NCBI GenBank assembly: GCA_029260985.1
Contig: JAJDCE010000081.1
Coordinates: 1 to 6,367, forward strand
Direction: 5' to 3'
DNA length: 6,367 nucleotides
Source of the DNA: Patescibacteria group bacterium
GTDB lineage: Bacteria; Patescibacteriota; Gracilibacteria; UM-FILTER-43-11
Shown here: positions 1-6,367 of the stretch, in pieces
How positions within the stretch are numbered: position 1 is the first letter of the stretch
Layout: each line of letters starts with the position of its first letter
The notes under the pieces: model-generated
What the model was told of the DNA's origin: nothing
What the model saw: only the letters and a program-made list of their open reading frames with translations
Databases searched by the model: none
Program-made: the position numbers and the translations under genes

Positions 1-1487
1 GCGGATACTCTGGATTGTCTACCGGTGCAAATGGCACGGTTGCATCCGGATGCACATTCAATAATTGTGGTTGGCATGCGATGCGATGGGACGGTGGGGC
101 CGGAACAAACTTGCTTGTTGATCGTTGTACATTCACTGAGAGCACTCCGAGGTTAGGTGGATATAAATCCGATTTCGATGCTAATTCGTCTACTGTCTGT
201 GATCAGGTATTATGTCGAAATTGCACGTTTCGTCATGAATATGATTGGCTCGATGACATGCTCCAATGGGACGTGTCAACGTCCTATATTGCAGGTGATC
301 ACGTATTCAATGCATCTGAGATTTACGAAGCAATAGGATCAGGTACTGGTGGTGCAGGCCCCACAGGCAAAGCGGATGTTGGTAACTGGCGATGGCTGAT
401 GCCGTACACTTCGTGCTGGTCTGCTAAGTTCGGCAACGTCGGGACTGTGGTGATTGATAATTGCAAAATGATCCACGGTAAGAACGGTGATCGATCAGGC
501 ATTCGAGCGAGCATAAAAATCGAAGACACCGTTGACGAATTGCGAATCCAAAACAACTCGTATCTATCTGGTCAGCTGATGGCCGTGTCGAGTCTTGTGA
601 AGAACACGGACGTCTACATCACGGACAGCGAGATCAACGCTACTGCGGAAGCATCCTTTGCATCCAGGATCGATAAGGTCGGGCAATTAGTGGTTTCGAA
701 GTCACAGATCAATTATGACTTCCGGGCGTTCTCGGTTTCGGGAGGTGGTGCATCGAATGTGTTTTCCAAAGGAATCCATATCGAGGACAGCAAGTTCATT
801 CCATGGCAGGTGAATTTCACGACGTCTGAAATCATTGAAGAAATTGACGTAGTAGACATCCCACACAACATTCACTTCACGAATAACGTCATTGTGGATC
901 GAACAACCGGAACGGAATACGTTGAAGGGTTTGGGAATCACATAACGGGTGACGGAGAAGATCTTCGCTTGTGGATGACTGGAACCTCAGTTGATAAAGC
1001 TTGGGACAGTACTCTGTCCGGAGTGTTTGCTCATCCGACTGTTACTGCCGGCGGTTCGCTATCGGTTGGTCTCGGTTACGCGACGAAGGATGTACGCGTA
1101 CGCAATCTCGGTTGGTCGGGACTCGGTGATACGCTGTCGTGGAGTTACGACGGCGGATCTCTGTGGGAGCCTGAAACGCCACGTGCGAGACACATGACAA
1201 CGGGTGCTGGAATAGCCGAACCGGATGTGACGTTTGCGACAAGCTGCGAGACTCCCGGAACCGGAGTAACGATTACTGACTTTGTGTGGTCCGTTCCGAT
1301 TCCAACGGGATGGATAATGTGGGTGTCAGTACGAACTGGTGATACGCTCGATGCGAGTACACCTCCGGGGATGGACTTCGGGGAATTTGGAGTCGGACCG
1401 ACTGATCCATGGACACCAGTTAGCGGCGGTTCAGCGTGCTTTCGGTACAACGGAACGAATTGGGTTTTATTAGCATTCAACGAGTAA
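1..1487 (+). CDS. Right-handed beta-helix protein, tailspike/fibre-like, 5' end cut by the window
   Basis: The reading frame is open from base 3, so the true start lies upstream; a TTG at base 15 has no good ribosome site and is not taken as the start. Residues are counted from base 15. About nine beta-helix rungs are visible, each with a short strand and a turn of the type VDRCTF, CRNCTF, IDNCKM, IQNNSY, ITDSEI, VSKSQI, IEDSKF, FTNNVI, between residues 8 and 293 and mostly 23-32 residues apart. Residues 82-130 interrupt the helix with a carbohydrate-binding-like motif. Residues 318-490 form a beta-rich C-terminal domain ending in YNGTNWVLLAFNE, an ending like that of many phage structural proteins. 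Proteins of this fold bind or cleave polysaccharide, and phages use them as receptor-binding tailspikes. Catalytic residues cannot be assigned by eye. A bacterial secreted pectate-lyase-like enzyme is the alternative; the phage-like gene next door favours a tail protein. The fold is fairly secure, the exact role is inference. Confidence 0.8.
   Translation, partial: GYSGLSTGANGTVASGCTFNNCGWHAMRWDGGAGTNLLVDRCTFTESTPRLGGYKSDFDANSSTVCDQVLCRNCTFRHEYDWLDDMLQWDVSTSYIAGDHVFNASEIYEAIGSGTGGAGPTGKADVGNWRWLMPYTSCWSAKFGNVGTVVIDNCKMIHGKNGDRSGIRASIKIEDTVDELRIQNNSYLSGQLMAVSSLVKNTDVYITDSEINATAEASFASRIDKVGQLVVSKSQINYDFRAFSVSGGGASNVFSKGIHIEDSKFIPWQVNFTTSEIIEEIDVVDIPHNIHFTNNVIVDRTTGTEYVEGFGNHITGDGEDLRLWMTGTSVDKAWDSTLSGVFAHPTVTAGGSLSVGLGYATKDVRVRNLGWSGLGDTLSWSYDGGSLWEPETPRARHMTTGAGIAEPDVTFATSCETPGTGVTITDFVWSVPIPTGWIMWVSVRTGDTLDASTPPGMDFGEFGVGPTDPWTPVSGGSACFRYNGTNWVLLAFNE
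258..404 (+). other. Carbohydrate-binding-like module inserted in the beta-helix (protein domain)
   Basis: Residues 82-130 of the first protein, counted from base 15, read W-x4-SYIAGDHVF-x5-YEAI-x17-NWRWL. This spacing of aromatic residues, a G-D-x-V turn, a Y-x-A strand and a closing W-x-x-L is typical of CBM5/12 chitin-binding-like modules, which are also found scattered in phage tail proteins. It sits between the rung CRNCTF (residues 67-72) and the rung VVIDNCKM (residues 145-152), where the gap between rungs grows to about 80 residues. It could give the spike an extra glycan contact. The ligand is unknown, and the match is by pattern only. Confidence 0.55.
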
Positions 1488-1489
1488 GG
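1486..1489 (+). promoter_or_regulatory. Ribosome binding site deciding a GTG start
   Basis: AAGG overlaps the stop codon of the first gene and lies 6 bases before the GTG at 1496. This spacing supports 1496 as the start of the small membrane protein rather than the in-frame GTG at 1436, which lies inside the upstream gene and has no comparable site. Confidence 0.6.
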
Positions 1490-1495
1490 TACGAA

Positions 1496-1765
1496 GTGAT
1501 CACACCAGCACCAGACGATAAGCGTGAGCACCTATCATGGAAAGAGCGGTCATTCCGGTGGGTAGAAAACCAGGGTGTTTCAACGATACTGTTGATAGCA
1601 ATTCTGGTCGGCGTCTGGCAAGCATGGCCTGCTGCGATTTCGCAAATCCAAACAGGCTATCAACGCAATGCAGATGCTCTGTCGCAAGATACGGCTCGTA
1701 TGGAGAAAACAGTTGAACGACTGCTAGGTTACATTGAGCGGCGAGAAAAACTAAACGAAGGTTGA
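1496..1765 (+). CDS. Small membrane protein with coiled-coil tail, holin-like by architecture
   Basis: This is an 89-residue protein starting with GTG. Residues 1-27 are polar and charged (DDKREHLSWKERSFRW). Residues 28-49 form one hydrophobic span (VSTILLIAILVGVWQAW...). Residues 50-86 are polar and probably a coiled coil, with heptad positions L62, M69, L76 and V73, I80, ending in a charged ERREKLNEG. One span followed by a charged helix is the layout of BhlA/UviB-type holin-like proteins, and the QGV-x-hydrophobic start of the span recalls them. Other possibilities are a spanin-like, superinfection-exclusion or membrane-anchor protein. It lies 8 bases after the first gene and 7 bases before the large fibre-like gene, so it is probably co-transcribed with both. 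No lysin is visible in the window to support the holin reading. The gene is well supported; the function is a guess from shape and place. Confidence 0.72.
   Translation: MITPAPDDKREHLSWKERSFRWVENQGVSTILLIAILVGVWQAWPAAISQIQTGYQRNADALSQDTARMEKTVERLLGYIERREKLNEG
1758..1761 (+). promoter_or_regulatory. Weak ribosome binding site for the large fibre-like gene
   Basis: AAGG lies 11 bases before the ATG at 1773, and a GAG at 1764-1766 lies 6 bases before it. Neither is a strong site. As the upstream stop codon is at 1763-1765, translation may rely partly on ribosomes finishing the small membrane gene. Confidence 0.4.
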
Positions 1766-1772
1766 GACCATC

Positions 1773-4700
1773 ATGCGAAAGCATACCAAATACATTCTTG
1801 CGGCATTGCTGGCGGGCTTTCTGTTCGTGCAGTTCCTGCCGTCGCAAACAGACACGAATAAGATCCCACCGCAGGCGATTCGTTCAGACGCTGTCGTGCG
1901 AAAGGTCAACTACGCCGATCTTGCAACGCTCACGGGCATGCGTGAGGGCGAGCGGTTTGCAATCATGGATCGGGATCCAACTACAATCGTCGTGTATTCG
2001 GCGACGGCGGGCGGAACCGTAGACAACGGTATTATCTTTGACGCCCCCGGGGCCGGGACTGAGAGGTTCACGCGGCAATACACTGGTGCAGCTGACGTCG
2101 AATGGTTTGGAGCGAAGACAACCGAGACAGCTGCAAATAACGTTGTCGCGTTGCAAGCTGCACTCACAGCGAACGTTCCGCTGAAAGCCGACCCCGCAAA
2201 AGGTTATCCGATAGATTCGAATCTGATCTGGTCTCAATCAGATGGCTCGACATTGCGAATCAAGGGCCTGAAGCTTCTGCCGACCGGTGCCATCACCGCG
2301 TTTACTGTCGCTTCAAGCGATGCGAACGTTTCGACAACGATGACTCTGCAAGCTCGCACTGGACGTAACTACATCCACGTAGGAACAGGTGCGGCGGCAT
2401 ATGAGGTTGGAGACATCATAAGGATTCAGTCTGCGACGGCATGGCAATGGCCGACCGGTGGTGGAGTCAATAAGGGCGAGATGGCTGTCATCGAAAGCAT
2501 ACTAGTCAATGATCCAGTCCAACCCGGCAACGACAAGCTGACGCTGACCAACCCACTTAGCTTTGGCTACAATGCTCCGACTGAGGTTGTGACTGTCATC
2601 GGCCGCAAGCCGGTATCGGTTGATCTTGAAAACATGACTATCGATTACGTGACCGTACCATCGGTTGCGGGTACAACTGGATTCAGCATCAACGATTGCG
2701 TTGGAGGAAGGATCGAGGGGTGCACTGTCAATGCGTGCGATTCAACTGGTATCGGTCTCAATCTGTCATGCCAAACCGACGTAGTTGATTGTATTGCGAC
2801 GAATTGCGGTACGGTTGCTGGTGGTCTTGGCTACGCAATCCTATGCCAGCAAACCGGGTACTGTAACATCGATCACCTCGTAGCTAGAAACTGTCGCAAG
2901 GGCGTTGATTTCAGCGGGTCGTATCCCAACAATCACAACGCGATTCGAAACTGCAATATTATCGGTAGACGAGACACAGGATCTTGTATTGATACGCATG
3001 CGGGCGCGAACCATACGACGATTGAAGGCAACACGCTTGTCAGCGGAACAAATGGTGTTCAGTCTCGGTCCCCTAATATGTTCATCCTCAACAATATATT
3101 CCAAGCACCGGGTAACGCGGCGATCAGTCTAGACGGAACCGGGAATGTAACGATTAGCGGAAACGTTCAGAGGGCTGGCCACTACGATTACCAATTCCCG
3201 TTCGACTCAAGCGACAGTATATTCCTAAATCTAGGTTCAACCACCGTAGCCGAGTCAGTTGTCTGGCAGGATGACGGATCGCAGATCGTTGTGGAGAACA
3301 ACCGATCAGAAGTCAAGGAGAAGTTCATTCGCATAACGTCTGCGTTCACCGAAGTTCGCAGGATGTTGGTACGTGGCAATAACGTCACGATGATTTATAA
3401 CGGCGGCGGTGCTCAGAATTTCATAGCGTGTGATACGGCAGCAACTGCATTCACCGAGAGCGTGGATTCAGACAATACGATTACAGTCCAGGTTCCCGGA
3501 ACGTTTACGCGTTACGTGAATGTCAGCGGGCTGTTGCCGTCAAATTCGAATGAGGCATCGAATCTAACAGCGACCGTGGACCCAGTTGCGACTGACGACG
3601 CAGGCAGCGGGTATGCGGTAGGTTCTAGATGGGTGAACGTAACACTCAATAAAGAGTTCGTGTGCCTCGACTCAACGGCAGCAGCTGCGGTGTGGACCGA
3701 GACAACCGGAGCTGGTGGTGGAACGGACGTAACAATCGCGGCAGGTCTTGACTACGCGACGATCAACGGCGCCCCACAGGTTATGACGCTAGGGCAAGTC
3801 GACGTCACAACGGACATCACAGGGATCGTACCGATTGCGAACCTTGCGACTGGTGTGCCGAATGGGTTGCAGTTTATTCGCGACGACGGAACGCTTGCGA
3901 CGCCTGCCGGTGGCGGTGACGTTTCAAAAGTAGGAATACCGGTCGTAAATCAGATTGGAATCTGGACCGGTGACGGAACAATAAAGGGTGATCCTGAGTT
4001 TTTATTTGACGGTACGACCAATATTCTTTCTGGACTCGCAAGCATTACGTTATCCGGAACAGTGGACGGCCGAGACGTTTCTGTCGATGGCACGAAACTA
4101 GACGGTATTGCGACGGGTGCGAATCTCTACGTCCATCCGAATCATACGGGCGACGTTACATCTGTTGCTGACGGAGCCACGACGATCGCTGTTGATGCGG
4201 TGGATATTCCGATGCTGTCTGCAATTGGAACGGCTGACGCAACTACGTTTCTTCGCGGAGACAACACGTGGTCCGTCCCGGCAGGTGGCAGTGGTGGAGC
4301 AGATTATCAGTGGCAACACGACCAAGCCACGACCGTTCCAGCTGACCCCGGATTGACTCTGTTTCGTACCGACAACTTGACGCTGAATCTCGTCACTGAA
4401 ATCTACGTCGATGACCAAAATCTAAATGGTCTAATTGGCGATGGGATCTTCGGCGCGTTGCAAGCCGGGGACAAGATATACATTCAGGAAACTGCAAATC
4501 CAGCGAACGCGATTCTTGGAACGCTGACCGTTGATCCCGTTGATAATACCGGATGGTGGACTATTACCTTTACCCAAGATGCCTCGGCCGGCACGATGTG
4601 GGCTGCATCATCTGCGGTCAGTTTCTCGTTCATCCAAATCAAAGACGCGGGTGCCTATCCACCAACGGAAGTTACAATCGGACCGAATCCGACTGATGTT

Positions 4701-5225
4701 GATTGGACACTATCAGACCAACTGACGACGACCATTTCGACTAACGTGCAACCGACGGTTACTGATCCGCTTACACCGCGTGATCTTCGGATTGAAATTG
4801 CCGGAGATACGACAGGCGGTCGGCAGTGGGATTGGTCATTATGGAACTTTGGAACCATTCCACCGCTCATCGATACGGGAACTGGCGGAGTAACGACGGT
4901 AGTAGAATTGTACTTCGACGGAACGAAATACCACGATAAAAACCCCGGAGCTGGTCGTAATCGAGTACACTCGCAGACTGCTGCATCTGGGACACTTACG
5001 GTTGATTGGACTGACGGCGAAGGGCTGTTCAAAAAGATCGTTCCGACCGGTCCGATAACGCTAGAAATTGCGACGGCATCCCCGGGTCGACCGCTTGCGA
5101 CAGAGGTGATCACTGGATACTTGATGATCACCGATGTTGCTCAGGTCACTTTCGGAACGAGCTGGACAACTGCCCCAACCGTCGTCAATAACGTACCAGT
5201 GATAATTCAGCAGGTGGCACCGTAA
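1773..5225 (+). CDS. Large mosaic tailspike/tail-fibre-like protein with N-terminal signal or anchor
   Basis: This 1150-residue protein is built of several modules. Residues 1-24 are a basic start (MRKHTKY) and a hydrophobic stretch (residues 8-22), resembling a signal peptide or anchor. Residues 43-131 resemble the head region of pectate-lyase-fold tailspikes, with VEWFGAK at 109-115 followed by an ALQAAL helix. Residues 281-590 form a beta-helix of about ten rungs (IEGCTV, VVDCIA, IRNCNI, IEGNTL, ILNNIF, ISGNVQ, VVENNR, VRGNNV). Residues 604-838 hold low-complexity fibre modules, including GSGYAVGSRWVN, GRDVSVDGTKLDGIATGAN and TTFLRGDNTWSVP, which recur in phage tail proteins. Residues 845-956 and 976-1150 are further beta modules. 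The likely role is host-surface polysaccharide recognition or cleavage. Eleven of its 13 cysteines lie between residues 309 and 405. An export signal on a tail fibre is unusual. A secreted bacterial adhesin or lyase that acquired phage modules is the alternative. Gene and phage-type content are secure; catalytic activity is not shown. Confidence 0.88.
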   Translation: MRKHTKYILAALLAGFLFVQFLPSQTDTNKIPPQAIRSDAVVRKVNYADLATLTGMREGERFAIMDRDPTTIVVYSATAGGTVDNGIIFDAPGAGTERFTRQYTGAADVEWFGAKTTETAANNVVALQAALTANVPLKADPAKGYPIDSNLIWSQSDGSTLRIKGLKLLPTGAITAFTVASSDANVSTTMTLQARTGRNYIHVGTGAAAYEVGDIIRIQSATAWQWPTGGGVNKGEMAVIESILVNDPVQPGNDKLTLTNPLSFGYNAPTEVVTVIGRKPVSVDLENMTIDYVTVPSVAGTTGFSINDCVGGRIEGCTVNACDSTGIGLNLSCQTDVVDCIATNCGTVAGGLGYAILCQQTGYCNIDHLVARNCRKGVDFSGSYPNNHNAIRNCNIIGRRDTGSCIDTHAGANHTTIEGNTLVSGTNGVQSRSPNMFILNNIFQAPGNAAISLDGTGNVTISGNVQRAGHYDYQFPFDSSDSIFLNLGSTTVAESVVWQDDGSQIVVENNRSEVKEKFIRITSAFTEVRRMLVRGNNVTMIYNGGGAQNFIACDTAATAFTESVDSDNTITVQVPGTFTRYVNVSGLLPSNSNEASNLTATVDPVATDDAGSGYAVGSRWVNVTLNKEFVCLDSTAAAAVWTETTGAGGGTDVTIAAGLDYATINGAPQVMTLGQVDVTTDITGIVPIANLATGVPNGLQFIRDDGTLATPAGGGDVSKVGIPVVNQIGIWTGDGTIKGDPEFLFDGTTNILSGLASITLSGTVDGRDVSVDGTKLDGIATGANLYVHPNHTGDVTSVADGATTIAVDAVDIPMLSAIGTADATTFLRGDNTWSVPAGGSGGADYQWQHDQATTVPADPGLTLFRTDNLTLNLVTEIYVDDQNLNGLIGDGIFGALQAGDKIYIQETANPANAILGTLTVDPVDNTGWWTITFTQDASAGTMWAASSAVSFSFIQIKDAGAYPPTEVTIGPNPTDVDWTLSDQLTTTISTNVQPTVTDPLTPRDLRIEIAGDTTGGRQWDWSLWNFGTIPPLIDTGTGGVTTVVELYFDGTKYHDKNPGAGRNRVHSQTAASGTLTVDWTDGEGLFKKIVPTGPITLEIATASPGRPLATEVITGYLMITDVAQVTFGTSWTTAPTVVNNVPVIIQQVAP
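3582..4286 (+). other. Phage tail-fibre linker modules (protein region)
   Basis: Residues 604-838 of the large protein are rich in Gly, Thr, Asp and Ala. They contain, in order, a GYAVGSRWVN...VCLDSTAAAAVW unit, a TLGQVDVTTDITGIVPIANL unit, a KVGIPVVNQIGIWTGDGTI unit, GRDVSVDGTKLDGIATGAN, and HTGDVTSVADGATTI...TTFLRGDNTWS. All are patterns I know from phage and prophage tail proteins, where they form shaft or linker segments. They are the strongest single sign that the window is viral. Confidence 0.75.
4305..4640 (+). other. Beta-rich phage structural module (protein domain)
   Basis: Residues 845-956 of the large protein run from YQWQHDQAT through DPGLTLF, EIYVDDQNLNG, LQAGDKIYIQE and GWWTITFTQD to VSFSFIQI. 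The order, a W near the start, a D-P-G turn, an I-Y-V strand, an A-G-D-K-I-Y-I strand and a closing F-S-F strand, matches a module that I recognise from uncharacterised phage tail proteins. Its function is not known to me. Confidence 0.5.
4698..5222 (+). repeat. Two diverged tandem copies of a phage beta module at the C-terminus
   Basis: Copy 1 is residues 976-1055 of the large protein: a VDWTLSDQ strand, a P-x-T-P-R-D-L-R-I-E-I strand, a GGRQWDW strand, an APP-like turn and a closing VVELYFDGTKYH. Copy 2 begins at residue 1075 (LTVDWTDGEG), continues with a P-T-G-P-I-T-L-E-I strand, GYLMITDVAQVTFG and TAPTVVNN, and ends the protein at residue 1150 without the FDGTKYH strand. The match is at the level of strand order, not close identity. 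This beta domain is widespread at the ends of phage tail proteins and its role is unclear. Confidence 0.45.
5212..5217 (+). promoter_or_regulatory. Ribosome binding site inside the end of the large gene
   Basis: AGGTGG lies 7 bases before the ATG at 5225, which itself overlaps the TAA stop of the large gene by one base (TAATG). The good site and the overlap suggest coupled translation of the two proteins. Confidence 0.6.
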
Positions 5226-6367
5226 TGCGGTTAGCAATCCTACTGCTATTGTGTTCCTTCGCACATGGTCAGATCGCGTTGCAGTCGCGACCGGCTGGCC
5301 TATTGTTTCAGTCCAATTTCGATGAGTTTGCGGACGGCCTGCTAACTCCGATTGCCGGATCGAAACAGAAGGACCCGCCTGGTTGGCTTGCGAATTCATT
5401 CGATGGATATAACGTCACGAGTGGATCAACGATAGATATCGTAAGCAGTGTTGGGATCGGCGGGACGAAGGTTGCGAGGCTCAATTATCTTCCAACCGGA
5501 AGTCAACCGACGGTCTCGTTAATCAAGCATCTTGGCGACGGCGGATACCGTACGATCTACGTTAGATATACCGTGAAATTCCAGGATCTATATCGGTTCG
5601 GAGGCGCGCCGCATACGGTCAATTCCGTGATGAAGCTGGGCCGATTCTGGCAGAATCTTAATCGTGCTGACGATTGGACTTTTCCGCCAACAGATCCGCC
5701 CGGTATCAACGGCGAATCGAATCGCGGTTTCTGCGTGCCTATACTTCAGACAATCGGCGACGGCGGTTTTCAACGACCGCAATTCGGCCTGCATCATTGC
5801 TACCGAAGTCACCTTGGCGAGAATTCAACGGCACCCGATTCAGATCCGCCAGTACCAACGTGGTCATCTGGATCAGCTAGTGGACCACGGGCTGCTCCGT
5901 CGTATTTTCCTTATGTTGGAACACAAACCGGTGGATCGTTAGAGCCATGGGTTGGAACACTCGACACAACGACTGGCGAGATGCCCGGCACACAGCAATG
6001 GATGTCGTGGGAATGGCGACTGACTCTCGCGACTCCGGGAAACAACGATGGAATTTATGAATTCTGGATCAATGGAGTGAAGCAAGATGCGCCAACGTAT
6101 CTGAGCGGATTCGATTTAGAGCGGTTGCCGACGGTAGCTCAACGAGCGGCTGCCAAAGCACAGATTATTCCAAGCAACCCGACTGCGGGTGCTGGCGCAA
6201 ACGAGCAGGGCAGACGATATTTTAGTGAGCGGATTGCTGTCGGATGGCAGATTCTAGACTTTTTTGACAACGCACAATTCTTCAATCAAAATTGGGGCGC
6301 AACCCAATACTACATGGATCTATCGGACGTTGTTGTTTCGCAAGATCGCATCGGACACGATTACGTC
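5225..6367 (+). CDS. Secreted concanavalin A-like (polysaccharide lyase-like) protein, 3' end cut by the window
   Basis: The frame is open from ATG at 5225 to the window end, 381 codons without a stop. Residues 1-16 (MRLAILLLLCSFAHGQ) are a clean signal peptide with probable cleavage after AHG or Q16. The rest looks like a jelly-roll fold: LLFQSNFDEFADG near residues 27-38, a YRTIYVRYTVKF strand at 108-119, W-x-W-R-L at 262-266, DGIYEFWINGVKQ at 275-287 and YYMDLSDVVVSQDRIG at 362-377. The DG-x-YEFW-x-NG strand and the D-VVVS-x-x-RIG ending are typical of concanavalin A-like proteins related to polysaccharide lyases. Cys170 and Cys192 could pair after export. The active site cannot be assigned. 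It is coupled to the large fibre-like gene, so the two probably act on the same polysaccharide, by binding or cleavage. A pure lectin is equally possible. Secretion signal and fold are fairly sure, enzyme activity is inference. Little or much may be missing beyond the end. Confidence 0.78.
   Translation, partial: MRLAILLLLCSFAHGQIALQSRPAGLLFQSNFDEFADGLLTPIAGSKQKDPPGWLANSFDGYNVTSGSTIDIVSSVGIGGTKVARLNYLPTGSQPTVSLIKHLGDGGYRTIYVRYTVKFQDLYRFGGAPHTVNSVMKLGRFWQNLNRADDWTFPPTDPPGINGESNRGFCVPILQTIGDGGFQRPQFGLHHCYRSHLGENSTAPDSDPPVPTWSSGSASGPRAAPSYFPYVGTQTGGSLEPWVGTLDTTTGEMPGTQQWMSWEWRLTLATPGNNDGIYEFWINGVKQDAPTYLSGFDLERLPTVAQRAAAKAQIIPSNPTAGAGANEQGRRYFSERIAVGWQILDFFDNAQFFNQNWGATQYYMDLSDVVVSQDRIGHDYV

Noticed and set aside
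1436..1498. Earlier GTG start for the small membrane protein
   Set aside because: It would overlap the first gene by over 50 bases, and GTG 1496 has an AAGG at a fitting distance; the extra 20 residues add no recognisable feature.
1145..1531. Open frame on the - strand, 128 codons, across the end of the first gene
   Set aside because: It is antisense to the beta-rich C-terminal domain and the next gene's start, with no recognisable domain; a chance frame.
4655..5131. Long open frame on the - strand, 158 codons
   Set aside because: It lies wholly antisense to the well-supported large gene, which shows recognisable modules throughout this stretch; the antisense protein has no recognisable pattern.
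5105..5132. Perfect 8-base inverted repeat GGTGATCA/TGATCACC with a 12-base loop
   Set aside because: It lies inside coding sequence, has no T-run after it, and falls about 90 bases before the gene end; a terminator or operator is not supported.
1773..5225. Reading the large protein as a plain bacterial pectate lyase
   Set aside because: The beta-helix alone would allow it, but the fibre modules in residues 604-838 and the C-terminal beta domains are typical of phage tail proteins.
1..6367. CRISPR array, tRNA, insertion sequence or attachment site
   Set aside because: No regularly spaced direct repeats, cloverleaf, transposase or terminal repeats were seen; coding sequence fills nearly the whole window.

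Overview
The window looks like part of the structural and host-interaction region of a tailed phage or prophage. The organism itself cannot be named. All four genes lie on the + strand and are packed with almost no space between them: gaps of 8 and 7 bases, then a 1-base overlap. There is no visible promoter, terminator, tRNA, CRISPR array or mobile element, so the block is probably one stretch of a longer operon that runs off both ends of the window. The phage assignment rests mainly on the third gene. It carries several modules that I recognise from phage tail fibres and tailspikes: a WFGAK-type head motif, a beta-helix, GRDVSVDGTKLDGI, TFLRGDNTW, and two copies of a W...FDGTKYH-type beta domain. 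These are family recognitions from memory, not database results.

Layout. Bases 1-1487 hold the 3' part of a right-handed beta-helix protein. It has about nine rungs, an inserted carbohydrate-binding-like motif and a beta-rich C-terminal domain. Bases 1496-1765 encode an 89-residue protein with one membrane span followed by a coiled coil, a shape seen in BhlA/UviB-type holin-like proteins. Bases 1773-5225 encode an 1150-residue mosaic fibre or tailspike with a hydrophobic N-terminus that looks like a signal peptide or anchor. Bases 5225-6367 hold the 5' part of a protein with a clear signal peptide and a sequence resembling concanavalin A-like jelly-roll proteins, the fold used by several polysaccharide lyases and glycan-binding domains. 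It runs off the window end.

Taken together, three of the four genes look suited to binding or cutting surface polysaccharide, and the fourth is a small membrane protein. The puzzling point is that two of the glycan-related proteins begin with export-type signals, although normal tail fibres are assembled in the cytoplasm. The products may be exported glycan-active proteins made during infection or lysogeny, or the hydrophobic N-termini may serve another purpose. No previously undescribed system is proven here. The best candidates for a second look are the exported fibre-like proteins, the cysteine ladder in the large protein and the membrane/coiled-coil gene placed between two beta-helix genes.
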